64,000 nucleotides of DNA from the NCBI GenBank assembly GCA_964016985.1, contig OZ024830.1, positions 20,422,387-20,486,386 on the forward strand, in the 5' to 3' direction. The stretch comes from Anodontia alba (taxonomy: Eukaryota > Mollusca > Bivalvia > Lucinida > Lucinidae). The translations under genes were made by a program, and so were the position numbers. The notes under the pieces were generated by a model. That model made no database searches. It was given only the letters and a program-made list of their open reading frames with translations, and was not told the DNA's origin. Of this stretch, positions 20,839 through 31,479 are shown one piece after another (position 1 is the first letter of the stretch; every line of letters starts with the position of its first letter).

Positions 20839-21267
20839 ACAGGTGTACATACGGACAAACTATGTTATTGTTAAAATAAGTAGTGTAGAAACAGTTGGTA
20901 TATTTTCGCCAAGTTGTGGCTAAAAAAAAACAATTATCCTTACTTAAAGTTCAATTATTTAGAAATGTATATAGAATGCAGGTGTTGGGACTATCGTATA
21001 TCTAAAGCAACGATGTAGTCGGCTATAAAAGTAAAATAGTATGAAATTTTATCTATCGGAAAAAGATAGGCATTAATCAAGTCCAGCTTATTAACGGTAT
21101 CCAAGTAGAAAATTAGTACGTTTATATTCGGGAATACAGATTAAAATAATGAGAACTACAGAACATCTGTGGGAACTAGAATAAATTGACTTACGCTCAA
21201 ACTTTAAGTCACACACATTTCAGAACTCAAACATACAGCACGTAAAAATCAAAACAGTGAAAAAAAA

Positions 21268-21837
21268 ATGGCAGTACCCACAGAAAACGATTTGGGAGTA
21301 AAGTTTGTTCTTAGCTCGGAAAAGTTTATTAGAGTCAGGGACTTATTGGAAAGTATCACTGAGGAGCAGAAAAGTGAACTAAACATTGATATATCGAACC
21401 CAGAAACCATACTAGCTAGGATAATTTACACAGAACACATGTACAGAAGACCTAGACCACAGGTCGACGTTGACAACCTCTCACTTGAACTGGACTCTGA
21501 TTCTGACAGTGACATAAGGATACTGTCAGACATAGAGGAGCCGAAGGACGACGAGACGGGAGAAAATCAGAGGCAAGTCGAAACCCAGCCTCTACTTTCG
21601 ATCGGGGCTAGAACATTCCTTCAGGCTTGTGAGGAAGCCTTCGAAAGGGCGGCTGCGGCACGACGTGAACGGGAAAATGGACCGGGAGTGGCAGATGATC
21701 AAGGGGAACCAGCCACTCCTGCGGTAGGTCCATCAGGATCAACAGAATACGGACCGGGGGTGGAAGATGAGAGGGAACCAGCCACCCCTGCGGTAGGTCC
21801 GTCGGAATTGTCGGGACAAGACAAAGAAGAAGATTAA
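21268..21837 (+). CDS. Second post-pol frame, acidic protein with Pro/Gly-rich repeats
   Basis: The 189-residue product starts at ATG 21268 in an A-rich leader (AAAAAAAATGG, favourable context). The first 60 residues look folded, the middle is Asp/Ser-rich (LELDSDSDSD), and the end holds two direct repeats, GPGVADDQGEPATPAVGPS and GPGVEDEREPATPAVGPS, also visible in DNA at 21682-21733 and 21751-21801. There is no membrane segment and no recognised domain. It sits between pol and the right LTR, so it is an accessory gene of this element, perhaps translated from a spliced RNA. Confidence 0.55.
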   Translation: MAVPTENDLGVKFVLSSEKFIRVRDLLESITEEQKSELNIDISNPETILARIIYTEHMYRRPRPQVDVDNLSLELDSDSDSDIRILSDIEEPKDDETGENQRQVETQPLLSIGARTFLQACEEAFERAAAARRERENGPGVADDQGEPATPAVGPSGSTEYGPGVEDEREPATPAVGPSELSGQDKEED

Positions 21838-22168
21838 ATATGTTATATAGCAAATGTAAATAGTGCACTGACAGCTAAATGCAAATATATATATAGTGCA
21901 GTGACAGCTAAAGTGCGAGTGTATATTTTTCATTCAAAATGTTTCTTTTGTGTTTTATGTGAAAAACCTTCTCATAGGAAAGAAAGGGTATGAGAGGATG
22001 ACTAAGGTAATAAGTTTTGAATAAAGTTTAATTAATAAGGTAATTTCTAAAGCATACATTTAGTAATTAGTGAATATTAATTGCATGTTTTCCTATTAAG
22101 TTCAATGATAACGATTATCATTGTGTCCACTTAGAAATATTCTACCACAGGTAGTATATTTCTTGTGT

Positions 22169-22177
22169 GGGGACGAA
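22169..22177 (+). other. Candidate polypurine tract
   Basis: GGGGACGAA sits immediately before the right LTR. It is short and broken by one C, but its position is where plus-strand synthesis would be primed. Confidence 0.4.
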
Positions 22178-22847
22178 TGTTACGTAATGACCATTACGCA
22201 TGTGTTTATGGGCCGTAAGGCATGTTCATGTTATATTTAATAAAGAATATAAGGGCCTATTTCTCCTATTACCTGTACGTTTCATTTGGTTTAACTTTAA
22301 TTCTACAATACTTTATAAAAGATAGGAAAAATATCAGGTTTCAACTTTAATCTGCTCTAAGGTCTTACAGCTTGTTAAGTAAGAAGTAAATCTTATATTT
22401 TTGGTAAAAACACATAAAAAGTGACAAGCGTAAAACATACATCTTCTGAATGAGATCAGCAACCCAGATGTTCATTGACGTCATAAATGAATATTGATAA
22501 GGGTTAATTAGGGTTAAGGGGTAGGACTTGGCAGACGTAAGATGTCAAGTATACCAGTAATATTCCGTACAGGTCCGGGAGGGGAGGTCCTAGCTCTATT
22601 TTCAGAGCCATGATGTAATGGTCATGTGAGCAAGAGTATATAAGCTGTGCGCAGTGCGTGGAGCGAGGGTTGGTTACTCTGAAGTTAAGTCTTAAGTAGT
22701 CTGCAGTAGAGTTGGTTTAGTCCGAGAGTTGTTGCTTGTTGTAGTGAAAATAAAATGACATATTTAATCAGAAAAGCCTCTTGTTGCTGTTTTTAAGAGT
22801 GGACACTCAATGGCCGGATCCTAGGCTTAGCGGACGACTATGCAACA
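22178..22847 (+). repeat. Right LTR of the Gypsy element
   Basis: It is collinear with 14600-15276 and nearly identical. Differences noted are an A/G near the GTGCGCA motif, a G/C near AGTAGTCTG, and GAGCGAGGG with loss of one GGTTAGTT unit. Confidence 0.95.
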
Positions 22848-23019
22848 CTATGTAGTCTATGCAGGGCCTTCATAGTCTGTTTACAGAACAATTGGATAGT
22901 GTTGAATATATCATAACACAGCACAGGCCCTGGTGAGACTCTGCAAATGTGTAGGAAGTTCTGCATCTGCTTGTTATGCCTATTTCCAAAGACAAGGTTT
23001 TTAAATGGTATGGCCCATT

Positions 23020-23229
23020 TTAACACTTACCATGCTAAGGGCAAATTCAGCAGATGGCAAAACGATGCTTTTTTTCTTATTTTCCTAGATGATAGGATCT
23101 GATACTTCATGCAAATTGTCTCCTTAGGAGACAATTTGCATGAAGTGTCAAATCCTATTTTAAGAAAAATAAGAAAAATATTTCAAATTGCCGTCTGCTG
23201 AAAATTTTACCAAGAGTGCTAAGTGTTAA
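23020..23229. mobile_element. Family C MITE, TTAA ends
   Basis: It runs from TTAACACTTACCATGCTAAG to TTTACCAAGAGTGCTAAGTG TTAA. The tip is TGTCTCCTTAGGAGACA. Confidence 0.85.
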
Positions 23230-23409
23230 AATTATAGCATTCAAGTGCTCCACCATTGAATTTATAGAAAAATAATAATTTATTTAACATGTTCAATAAT
23301 GAAAGTGTTCTATGATTCTAAATGATCAAGCCCGATTACCAGTCTTGTAAAGCTTGAATTTGCACACTTTATGATCAAAGAGAATATTTATGGTGCACTG
23401 ATCGCGCTT

Positions 23410-23616
23410 TTAACCTTTAGCAACCTCTCGGCAAATTCAGCAGATGACAAATTGATTATGTTTTTTCTTATTTTCACAGGAAAAAGGGCTTGATATTTCA
23501 AGCAAATCATCTCCAAAAGAAACAGCTGACACGAAACGTAAATCCACTTTTCTGGGAAAAATAAGAAAAACATTTAAAATTGTTGTCTGCTAAAATTTTT
23601 CCCTGCCATCTAAATG
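23410..23616. mobile_element. Family C MITE, right end degenerate
   Basis: It starts TTAACCTTTAGCAACCTCTC. Arms match family C (TTTTCTTATTTTCACAGGAA). The tip is rearranged. Confidence 0.65.
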
Positions 23617-23620
23617 CTAG

Positions 23621-23735
23621 CATAGTTCCAGATAAGGCATATTTTTGAATGAAAAAGTTGGTACTTCTTTTTTTTTTCTCCTTGAAGACAGATGTTGGGG
23701 GTACTTATCAGAAGTGGTTCACTGCAGCATTTCCA
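23621..23735. mobile_element. Family A left-half fragment
   Basis: CATAGTTCCAGATAAGGCAT followed by GTACTTATCAGAAGTGG is the left arm. The right arm is missing. Confidence 0.5.
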
Positions 23736-24112
23736 GAGTACTGTATTTACCATATATATTTGGACAGACAGGCATGAGCAAACAGTGAAGACCCACATAG
23801 CTACAGATAAGAGGGGGTATCCACATAATATTTTTCTTATTTCTCGATGAATCATATGTTGTGGGTACTCATTAGAAGCACCTCGCCGAGGCGCTTCTAA
23901 TGAGTACCCACTACATATGTTTTTATTGAGAAATAAGAAAGATATCAGCATTTTTCGGATGAAAAAAACGCCTTATCTGTTGCTATGAGACCCAGAGGAT
24001 ATTCCGAGGAACACGGCATCTCATCAGGGTCTACACTGTTTGAAACTCATCCAGCAACTTTTAGCCACATCATCGGGCAGTAAATTGTACTTGTTCAAAA
24101 TTTTGAATACCT
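23736..24112. mobile_element. Family H MITE split by a family A insertion
   Basis: The left part (ATATATTTGGACAGACAGGC, AGCAAACAGTGAAGACCC) and the right part (CATCAGGGTCTACACTGTTT, CTCATCCAGCAACTTTTAGC) flank the family A copy at 23796-23987. Confidence 0.65.
23796..23987. mobile_element. Family A MITE with exact 7-bp target duplication
   Basis: It runs from CATAGCTACAGATAAGAG to CTTATCTGTTGCTATG. AGACCCA flanks both sides (23789-23795 and 23988-23994). The tip is GCACCTCGCCGAGGCGC. Confidence 0.85.
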
Positions 24113-24376
24113 TATTTACCCTAAGTATTCGGACACCTCAACTCCTTACCATATATGTACTAAAATTTGAACCAGTACAATTCACTACCCAATTTTGTGT
24201 CTAAAAATTGCTGGATGAGTGGCAAACAGTGTAGACCCAGATGAGACGCCGCATTCTGCGGCGTCTCATCTGGGTCTATACTGTTTGCTCAGGCCTGTCT
24301 GTCCGAATATATATGGGTAAATACGGTAAGTATGGCAAGAAGATGAAGTGTCCGAATACTAATAGGGTAAATATGG
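24113..24376. mobile_element. Family H MITE, full length
   Basis: TATTTACCCTAAGTATTCGG is inverted at the right end as GTCCGAATACTAATAGGGTA. The inner hairpin has arms CAGTGTAGACCCAGATGAGA and the unique tip GACGCCGCATTCTGCGGCGTC-like. Confidence 0.75.
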
Positions 24377-24458
24377 GCCTTATTTCACAACACATTTTCA
24401 TGGAAAAATAAGAAAACTATGCATCTGGATGCACATTTAATCTAGGGTTGTGTTTTTA

Positions 24459-24715
24459 ACATATCTCCCGATAAAGAGACTATCTAGAAAAGTAGTAGTT
24501 TTCTTATCTCTCCACAAAAACATATACAAGATTGTGGGTGCTCAACAGAAGTGATTCAGTGAGCCGCTTCAATTGAGTACCCACAACAAAAGGCCAATTC
24601 AATTTGCATACAATGTCAAAGCCTATTTTCTGCAAAACAAATAAAAAAAAAATAAGAAAAATATTTCAAAATGTCGTCTGCTGCAATTTTTTTTACCCAG
24701 CGTGCTAAGCGTTAA
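24459..24715. mobile_element. Chimeric hairpin: family A left, family C right
   Basis: 24459-24590 is a family A core with tip (GTGGGTGCTCAACAGAAGTG). From 24593 on, the sequence is the family C right arm (TTTGCATACAATGTCAAAGC) ending GCTAAGCGTTAA. Confidence 0.55.
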
Positions 24716-24802
24716 AACAAATTATGCACGCTTCTAACCATTTATGGTAATCCTGCAGAGTGATTGTGTGAAAATACAAACAGTGAAATGATGTTCACAG
24801 AT

Positions 24803-24987
24803 TTAACCCTTAGCATGCTGGGTAAAAATTTCAGCAGACGACATTTTGAAATATTTTTCTTATTTTTCGCAGAAAGCATGCTTTGACATTTCATGCAAAT
24901 TGTCAAAGACTGTTTCCTGGGAAAAATGAGAAAATATATCATCAATTTGTCATCTGCTGATTTTCCCAGAGAATGGTAGAAGGTTAA
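24803..24987. mobile_element. Family C MITE, TTAA ends
   Basis: It runs from TTAACCCTTAGCATGCTGGG to AGAGAATGGTAGAAGGTTAA. The central tip has been lost. Confidence 0.8.
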
Positions 24988-25449
24988 ATGAAAAAGACAG
25001 GTTGTGATTTTCGGTTTCTTTCATGACTGTATTGACATTTACTGTCCACAAGGAAGGTGATTTTTATATCAATAGGATTTAATGATATTTTTCTCCTTTG
25101 TCACGGAAAACATACAAGCCACGATGTGAGATAATGTATCTGAAACATAGAAGTTTTTATTAATGCAATAAGCCGTACGGCCCATGAGCATATATACAAG
25201 TGACAACATACAATGATATACAGGATAGCAATAGCAGATTATATTATATATATATTCATTTTCACCCATCTTCGGGAGAGGTGCGCATTTAGGTTTGCTA
25301 TAATTTGAAATAATTGAAAAGAAACATCATCTGAAACCCTCTAGCATCATAAACATGTAGCTAGTACTCACATCTAATACATATACATGAATCTATCCTT
25401 TCATACTGAGATTGTGTATTTTTCACTGCTGAAATATCAGCACATAACC

Positions 25450-25734
25450 TTAAACTAACCCTACCAGTGCCCTCATTTTAATTGCTTTTTCTATAAAGTA
25501 ACTTAGGTTTTTAATTATTTTTCTGTTTTGGGAGGTTAACAATACAATAAATTTCGGCATATTCGGACTCTGCCAGTAGTATCTTTTAATATACGTTTTC
25601 CGTAGATCATCATAAATAGCACATTCTAAAATGAAGTGAAATTCATCTTCTAGTACCCCACAAGCCCTGCATTTTCTATTATCCAGAGGAATTTTATTCG
25701 GCTTTGCCCATCTACCCATCTCAACTTCGAGTCA
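25450..25734 (-). pseudogene. LINE ORF2 C-terminal zinc-knuckle segment, after an in-frame stop
   Basis: It is in the same frame as the reverse transcriptase but separated by TGA (25732-25734). It reads GRWAKPNKIPLDNRKCRACG then EDEFHFILEC, the CX2C...H...C knuckle typical of LINE ORF2 tails, thought to bind the element's RNA. Because the frame continues without further damage, the stop looks recent. Confidence 0.8.
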
Positions 25735-27840
25735 ATGTGAAGATACTCTTAATTTACACAAACTTCGCCGGTATTTTTCGACCTTTATTAATTCCAAATA
25801 TTTTTGATGCTGAAAATTTGCTATATTAATATAACATCTCGCTCTAGTGGAGGCCTCAAGTCTTGCAAGCCAATCCTGAACAAATATATCTTTCACTCTT
25901 GTTTTATTCAAAAAGTTATTTATATTTCCTACCCCTTGTGCATTCCAAACCTCCAAAAAACCCAGACGACTTAGTAAGTGCTTAACATGTGAAGCCCAAT
26001 TGTGTTTATTTGGATGCAATTCCATGTCGTTTAACATCATAATATAGATGCATTTAATATATTTATGTTCATCAGTATATATGACCTTTAACCAGTACTT
26101 TATAATATTAATGTATTTATGTGCTTGATAATCGATTCGACCTAACTCTCCATATACAAAATCCTTCTGTGTTGACTGTTTTACTCCTATCATTCTTTTG
26201 CAGAATTGCATATGTAGTGTTTCAATTGCTTTTGCTGCATGAAATCCCCAAACTTCCAATCCATAATTCAAAATTGGAGTAATTAATTTGTCAAACAAAT
26301 CTAAAATATGAGCTGGACTTAACGGAGTGAAGTTGTGCAAATATTTGTTTAGTGTAAAAATCGCCTTTAATGCTTGTCCTGAAAGGGTCTTTTGAGTTTC
26401 GAAAGAGGAACCGCTTGAGGTAAAAACGATTTCAATGGCGTTTCCCTTGTATTTAAACTGTAAATCACCCGACAATCTGCCCCCCTTTCTGAAGATAAGT
26501 ATCTTTGTTTTACTAGTATTTACAGTTAATCGCCACCTATCACAATATTCTTCGAGTACATCTAAAGATTTCTGTAGTTCTTCGGACGTATTTCCAAAAA
26601 GAACAATATCATCTGCGTAAAGAAGCAATAAAAGTTTAAACATGCCTATATCAATTCCATTCACCCCATTGTTTTCTAACTCTTGTTCCATGTCATTGAT
26701 GTACATAGCGAACAAAAAAGGTGAAAGACACTCGCCTTGTCTTACACCCATATTGCAGGAAAACGCCTCACTGAGTGTATTGTTACATTTGACCCTTGAC
26801 TTTACACTGTTGTAAATGGATCTTATAATATTTAACATTTGACCCCTAACGCCGATTTTAATTAATTTGTACCATAAAATGTCTCTGTCTATATAATCAA
26901 ACGCTTTTGTGAAGTCCACAAAACAACAGTACAAATACTTATTTTCATTTATACTACGCGTGATAAGCCCATTTAATACAAAAATATTATCCACTGTTCC
27001 CATATGTTTTCTAAAGCCAGCTTGTGCCTCAATATAAACATTATAGATTTCTGCCCATTTGTTTAGTCTGTTGTTTAATATTCTTGTAAACAATTTCCCC
27101 AATGTGCTAAGTAGAGTTATGCCCCTGTAGTTAGAAACCTCATTTATATCCCCCTTTTTGAAAATTGGTACAATGAAGCCTTCTGACCATTGCTCGGGAA
27201 AATAGCCCATATGAAATAATTTATTGAATAGAGCAAGTAAATAATTAATTAATGATGCCGATCCATTTTTGAAAAATTCATTAATTAACATATCTGGTCC
27301 TGAGCTGGCTCCATTACGTAATTGTTTAATTGCGGTAAGTATTTCATCCTTTAAGATATCTGAATTTAACTCGTCAAACATGATTTGAAACTCGCCTCTG
27401 ACATAACATTCATTATAAAACAAAATATCATCATCAACCTGATAAAACCTACCTTCAGGATCATTTATCGCTTTGAAATAATCGGCAAATTTTTTGGAGC
27501 TAATAGGATGTTTCATAAATTTATTCGCAGTTTGTTTTAATAAACGCCAATATGCTTTTGCATTTTCATATTTTGAGGCAATAAATTTCTCCGTTTTTGA
27601 TTTATTGTATGCATATCGCTTTTTTCTTATTACATTTTTAAAATTTGATCTGGCATTTATCATCTGGGTCTCCGTTATATCATTTTTATCTCCCCTGTAT
27701 TTATTCAATTCTCTATAAAATCGATTTCGTAATGTCTGACATTCTTCGTCAAACCACGGTTGGTTTTTCCGATCAGTAAAGTTAAAATTTTCGGGCCTTT
27801 CCGTCGGTACCTTTATGTTTTTTAGCAAAAAGTGGGTCAC
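25732..27840 (-). pseudogene. LINE ORF2 reverse transcriptase segment
   Basis: It is about 700 residues long. Motifs in order: GASSGPDMLINEF, FIVPIFKKGDINEVSNYRGI, KAFDYIDRDILWYKL, GVRQGECLSPFLFAMYIND, then the catalytic LYADDIVLFG (YADD at 26608-26619), and the thumb region following. This enzyme copies the element RNA at a nicked chromosome. The segment starts without its own ATG and overlaps the endonuclease frame by 59 bp, with one frame change between them; it ends at a premature TGA. Its frame is otherwise clean, so decay is slight. Confidence 0.88.
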
Positions 27841-28924
27841 ATACGCTTTCCATGACTTTTAAAAAGTTATTAATATTTTTGTCAACATCTTCTGATTCTT
27901 GGACTTGTATTAAATTTTCAGCCAAAGTTAAAATGTCATTTTCTGCCGTATTTAGATTAAAAATATATTGATCCTTTTTCATATCATCCCAAGCATATTT
28001 CTTATGCAAGCGTTCGCTACAGCCCGTTTCTTCCTCCTGTGCAGTATACAGGTAAATATTTTCATTTTTAAGTATTGAAAATTCAAGGACGCAATGGTCT
28101 GATAAAATATTTGGATCACCAATTTTATAACTTTGAATTGCTTCAAACATTGTTATATTAGTTATCACGTAATCGACTACGCTCCTGCCCGTACTTGCTG
28201 TGAAAGTAAATTTTCCATTATTTCTGTCATGCCCTAATCTACCATTACAAATTCGAAGCTCATTTTGCCTGCAAAAATCTAATAATTTTTTCCCGTTTAA
28301 ATTAACTATTTTATCTTCCGATTGCCTCGGTAAAAATTCGTCAGGAACGTAATCATCTGGCAAAACATCGTTACGCGAGTTATCCAATATTACAAAGTCG
28401 GGCTCAGTACCCACCCTAGAATTTAGGTCCCCACAAATCATAATATTGTAGCAGTTATCGGTATCATTTGCAATTTTTACAATGTATTCTGAAATTCTAT
28501 CTAAAACGCTGATTTCAATTAACGCTTCTCTACTCGAATTAATAGGGGTGATATAACAAAGACATAAATAGAGATCATATGATAAATTAAATAAAGTCCT
28601 ATCTATTTTTAACCAAATAATATCGTCACTGTCTGTTTTCAGAAGTTCACAGTGTTTTCTATATTCATTTTTAACATATAAAGCTATGCCACCGGAGTCC
28701 CGCTTCGCAGTGTGTCTTTTATCAGCCCTATTCAGCTGAAAGAGAGAAAACCCAATAACTGACAAGTCACATCGGTCATTTGACCATACTTCCGTAAATA
28801 GAATAAAGTCGTTATTCTTAAATATCTCAATCAATTCAGTTGAATGCAATTTGTTTGTATGCTTAGTCACTAATCCTTGCACATTTAATAGCGAAAAATT
28901 TATTGGCACACTCTCCCGTATGTC
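27782..28924 (-). pseudogene. LINE ORF2 APE-type endonuclease segment
   Basis: Exonuclease-endonuclease-phosphatase fold motifs are in order: SLLNVQGL at the start, FTEVWSN with the catalytic Glu, DSGGIALYVK, MICGDLNSRVG, SVVDYVITN and the final LSDHCVLEF with the catalytic Asp-His. It nicks target DNA to prime copying. The frame is open from 28924 with no ATG at the usual place; a TAG at 28925-28927 separates it from an upstream Ser/Thr-rich frame that may be the end of ORF1. At its 3' end it runs into a frame change of +1 type relative to the reverse transcriptase. Confidence 0.87.
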
Positions 28925-29250
28925 CTATAAATTTGTAAACGTCAGCTGTTCACGTGACCCAGTCCCGTTACTTCCCACACCAGTGTTTATATTTTGCGTC
29001 CCGGATGAATGACTCGTAGTAATAGTAGTGCATCGAGAGATGACACATATAAGAACCAATCCTAGGCTAAACAGAGAGCACCCAGAGAAGAGTCTGATCA
29101 GGCTTTCTGGATGTACAGCTGATCACAGTCTTTGCTGATCTCCTGACAAAACCTTGGTCCTTGGCTATCCATAGAATGCCCAAAGAAGATTCCGATCAGG
29201 CTGCACAGACTTTAATTTATACAAACTTTCAGCCTTCACACAAACCTTTA
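28925..29250. other. LINE 5' remnant and unassigned sequence
   Basis: 28925-29035 on the minus strand reads as a Thr/Ser/Gly-rich frame in phase with the endonuclease. 29041-29250 shows no gene or clear repeat. Confidence 0.4.
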
Positions 29251-29390
29251 TTAACACTTACCACACAATGGGCAGAGATTCGGCAGACAACGAACTGATG
29301 ATATTTTTCTTATTTTCCTATGTTTTCTTGGAGAAATAAGGAAAATATTTTCCCAGTACCTCCTCTCATATGGAGCTATGTTGTAGCACT
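29251..29390. mobile_element. Chimeric hairpin: family C left arm, family A right arm
   Basis: The left is family C (ACACTTACCACACAATGGGC, TTCGGCAGACAAC). The right is family A (TTTTCTTGGAGAAATAAGGA, ATATGGAGCTATG). The palindrome tip is missing. Confidence 0.6.
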
Positions 29391-29499
29391 GGGGTACCTT
29401 CTGATGGGGTATCCTCTGTGAAATTCAATTTGAGTACTACAGCACAATGATAGAATGCTTGGTTCATATCTCTAGCTAAGGGGTTATGTCTGAGATGAG

Positions 29500-29955
29500 G
29501 TTTCATGGTCCAGTCAACCAATTAGGGTCATGTTAACCCTTCTCTTGCTGAACATGACATGCCCTGTCTTAGCAAACAGTGTAGATCCAGATCTTTCGCT
29601 TCTGAAGAAGCCAACTGATCTGGATCTGCACTGTTTGTCTTTAAATATGTGAATTTCTATCAAAAACCTGGATCAAGTAATTTGATTGGCTGGAAATTAG
29701 AAGTGGGCATGGCATCTTAATTTATTCAGCAAGGCAAGGGTTAAGCTGTTAACCAGTACTTGTGCATATACCATGTATAGTTTAGTATTACTTTCGTTAT
29801 AGTAACTGACAACTGCCCATCTCGAACCAACAGAAGAGGGAGAATGACTGTAGAAATTATTTCATGATAAATTTCCACAAAAGTTATGTAGCCATGCTGG
29901 GGTTCAAACTTGCAACCTTGGACCTGCAGTCAGATGCACTACCTATTGCGCTATT
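29500..29955 (-). mobile_element. SINE, interrupted by family B and partly deleted
   Basis: GGTCCAGTCAACCAATTAGG precedes and GTTAACCAGTACTTGTGCAT follows the family B insertion. The tRNA-like head lies at 29905-29955 with a degraded B box (GGGTTCAAACTTGC). The segment normally between the two parts is missing. Confidence 0.7.
29533..29744. mobile_element. Family B MITE, TTAA ends, inside a SINE
   Basis: It runs from TTAACCCTTCTCTTGCTGAA to GGCAAGGGTTAA. It carries the usual tip, with one damaged arm (ATCTTTCGCTTCTGAAGAAG). Confidence 0.85.
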
Positions 29956-29978
29956 TTCCATAAAAATATATTCAGTTT

Positions 29979-31319
29979 GGGGAATCCACGTGACCAAATG
30001 ACGAGGTGAACAGACTTTGTTATTAGGCAAAAAAAAATTAATTATTAGATTCTCAGGCCATTTTTGGCAAAAACAGATGAGGCAGGCAGGAATTTTTTTT
30101 TTTTTTTTTTTTTTTACTCATGAAACAGGCGAGGGAACTTTTTTTTTATTACACGAACCCTTTAAAAGGACTCGTTTCATGAAATGCATTTTATAGTAAT
30201 ATTACCATAAAAATACTTAATTTTTGGACACCTGGACATAGCTAAAGATAAGGAGAAGTACTGAGGATAACTTTTTTATATGTCCCTATTATTATTAAAT
30301 ATAAAGGATAGTCCCCTACCAGCTAAAGTTTAGTAAAGTAAAGTAATAAAATCAGTTTGTGCAGCTCCAGTTTAAATTTTTACCAAAGGTTTATATACCT
30401 TCAGAGAGGGATGTGTTGACAGAAATTCTGTCGAATGTGTCTATTTTGGAGCGTCCGATCGACGTACTTACATCGTGGTTTGATATATTCATCCGGGAAG
30501 GACCTGAAGTCGATACTTCGGATCCCGATTTTATGCCATTATACAACTCGGCAATTGTGCAGTCTTTTTCGTAACCGCCTATAATGTTCCAGGACAGATG
30601 CACCGTAGCCCCGGATGAAATCTGGGTGGATATTTGAGACATCTGCTTTGAAAACGAAGGAAACACAAGTTTTGTTTACACAACTTGCGCTTCGGCAGCC
30701 ATTTTGATCAATGATGGTGCTAAAACGCTTACTCGCAATGTTCAATCCAATGAAAAAATCAATAATATAAGCGTTTATGTGACCGTGTATGCTTCGGTTG
30801 CATCTAAAACTAGGATTTTAAAAACCGCGACGCACCGGCATGCTGTATCAGACGCGGATGTGTTTTTTTTATTGGACACGGAAAAAAAGGCTTATGCGCA
30901 GACTTTTTGGTACATGCGGCGGGGCCTGAGAATCTAATGATTATTTTTTTTTGGCCTTAGGTAGGATTTTTTAGAATATCTCGATAAAGTGCAGAGTATG
31001 CAGAAAATCAAGCTCTTTCTGATGGTGTAAGCATTATTCTACAATCTGGTCTGGTTCTCGAGAACATTCGGACAAGGTTTCTTGTCAAAAATCATGTACA
31101 TTGTCCCGGTAGCCTAGCAAAAACATTCTTTGAATGTTCTCGAGAATTAGACCAGATCGCAGAATAGCACTTACACCACCAGAAAGAGCTTGATTTTGTG
31201 CTTACTCTGCACTTATTTGAACAAATTCCATTTGGTATGAATAGAGATATTCTAAAAAATCCTACCTTATGCGGAGCTAAAACTCTGTATACCTAGTCAT
31301 TTGGTCACGTGGATTCCCC
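29979..31319. mobile_element. Large nested palindrome, 1.34 kb, with a CpG-rich interior
   Basis: The outer arms are GGGGAATCCACGTGACCAAA (29979-29998) and its exact inverse (31300-31319). A second inverted pair lies at about 30045-30060 and 30925-30940 (ATTAGATTCTCAGGCC). A third, about 85 bp long, pairs 30960-31075 with 31125-31265 (GTGCAGAGTA, CTCGAGAACATTC). The enclosed 30340-30940 segment has many CpGs for this window. Confidence 0.75.
30359..30720 (-). other. Possible captured gene 5' segment, unproven
   Basis: On the minus strand ATGGCTGCCGAAGCGCAAG near 30702 is followed at once by TTGTGTAAAC, which could hold a splice donor. A 91-codon frame covers 30391-30666. Neither product is recognised. 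The composition differs from the surroundings, suggesting host sequence caught inside the palindrome. Confidence 0.25.
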
Positions 31320-31328
31320 ACGCTAATA

Positions 31329-31467
31329 TTTAAGTTGTGGGTACAATGCATATCTAAGTGCCTTGGCGAGATGCTTCTATCAAATGGGTGTCCATTTGTA
31401 AAAATAAAAAAAGCAAAAACATCAAAAATTTTGGCTGAAAAAAAGTGCCTTAGCTTATGGCTAAAAC
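31329..31467. mobile_element. Family A relic
   Basis: TAAGTTGTGGGTACAATGCA and TTGGCTGAAAAAAAGTGCCT with CTTATGGCTA are family A features, strongly diverged. Confidence 0.4.
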
Positions 31468-31479
31468 TGAAAAAAAAAC

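Larger units (their letters stand above)
14600..22847 (+). mobile_element. Ty3/Gypsy-type LTR retrotransposon, nearly intact and recent
   Basis: It has two long terminal repeats of 677 and 670 bp, each starting TG and ending CA, and CTAT on both sides (14596-14599, 22848-22851) as a 4-bp target duplication. Order is LTR, primer site, gag, protease, reverse transcriptase, RNase H, integrase, two downstream frames, LTR. Integrase after RNase H places it in Gypsy. The LTRs differ by about three substitutions and one small indel, so insertion is recent. No stop interrupts gag or pol, so this copy may be active. Confidence 0.95.
25145..29040 (-). mobile_element. LINE (non-LTR retrotransposon), nearly full-length ORF2, broken
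   Basis: On the minus strand it has an endonuclease, then reverse transcriptase, then a zinc-knuckle tail, then an AT-rich 3' part with AATAAA (25156-25161 reversed). The 5' end near 29040 seems truncated: only a Thr/Ser/Gly-rich frame remains before the endonuclease. Domain order matches APE-type LINEs such as the Jockey/CR1/L2/I groups; the clade is not resolved. Boundaries are approximate, as no target duplication was found. Confidence 0.8.
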
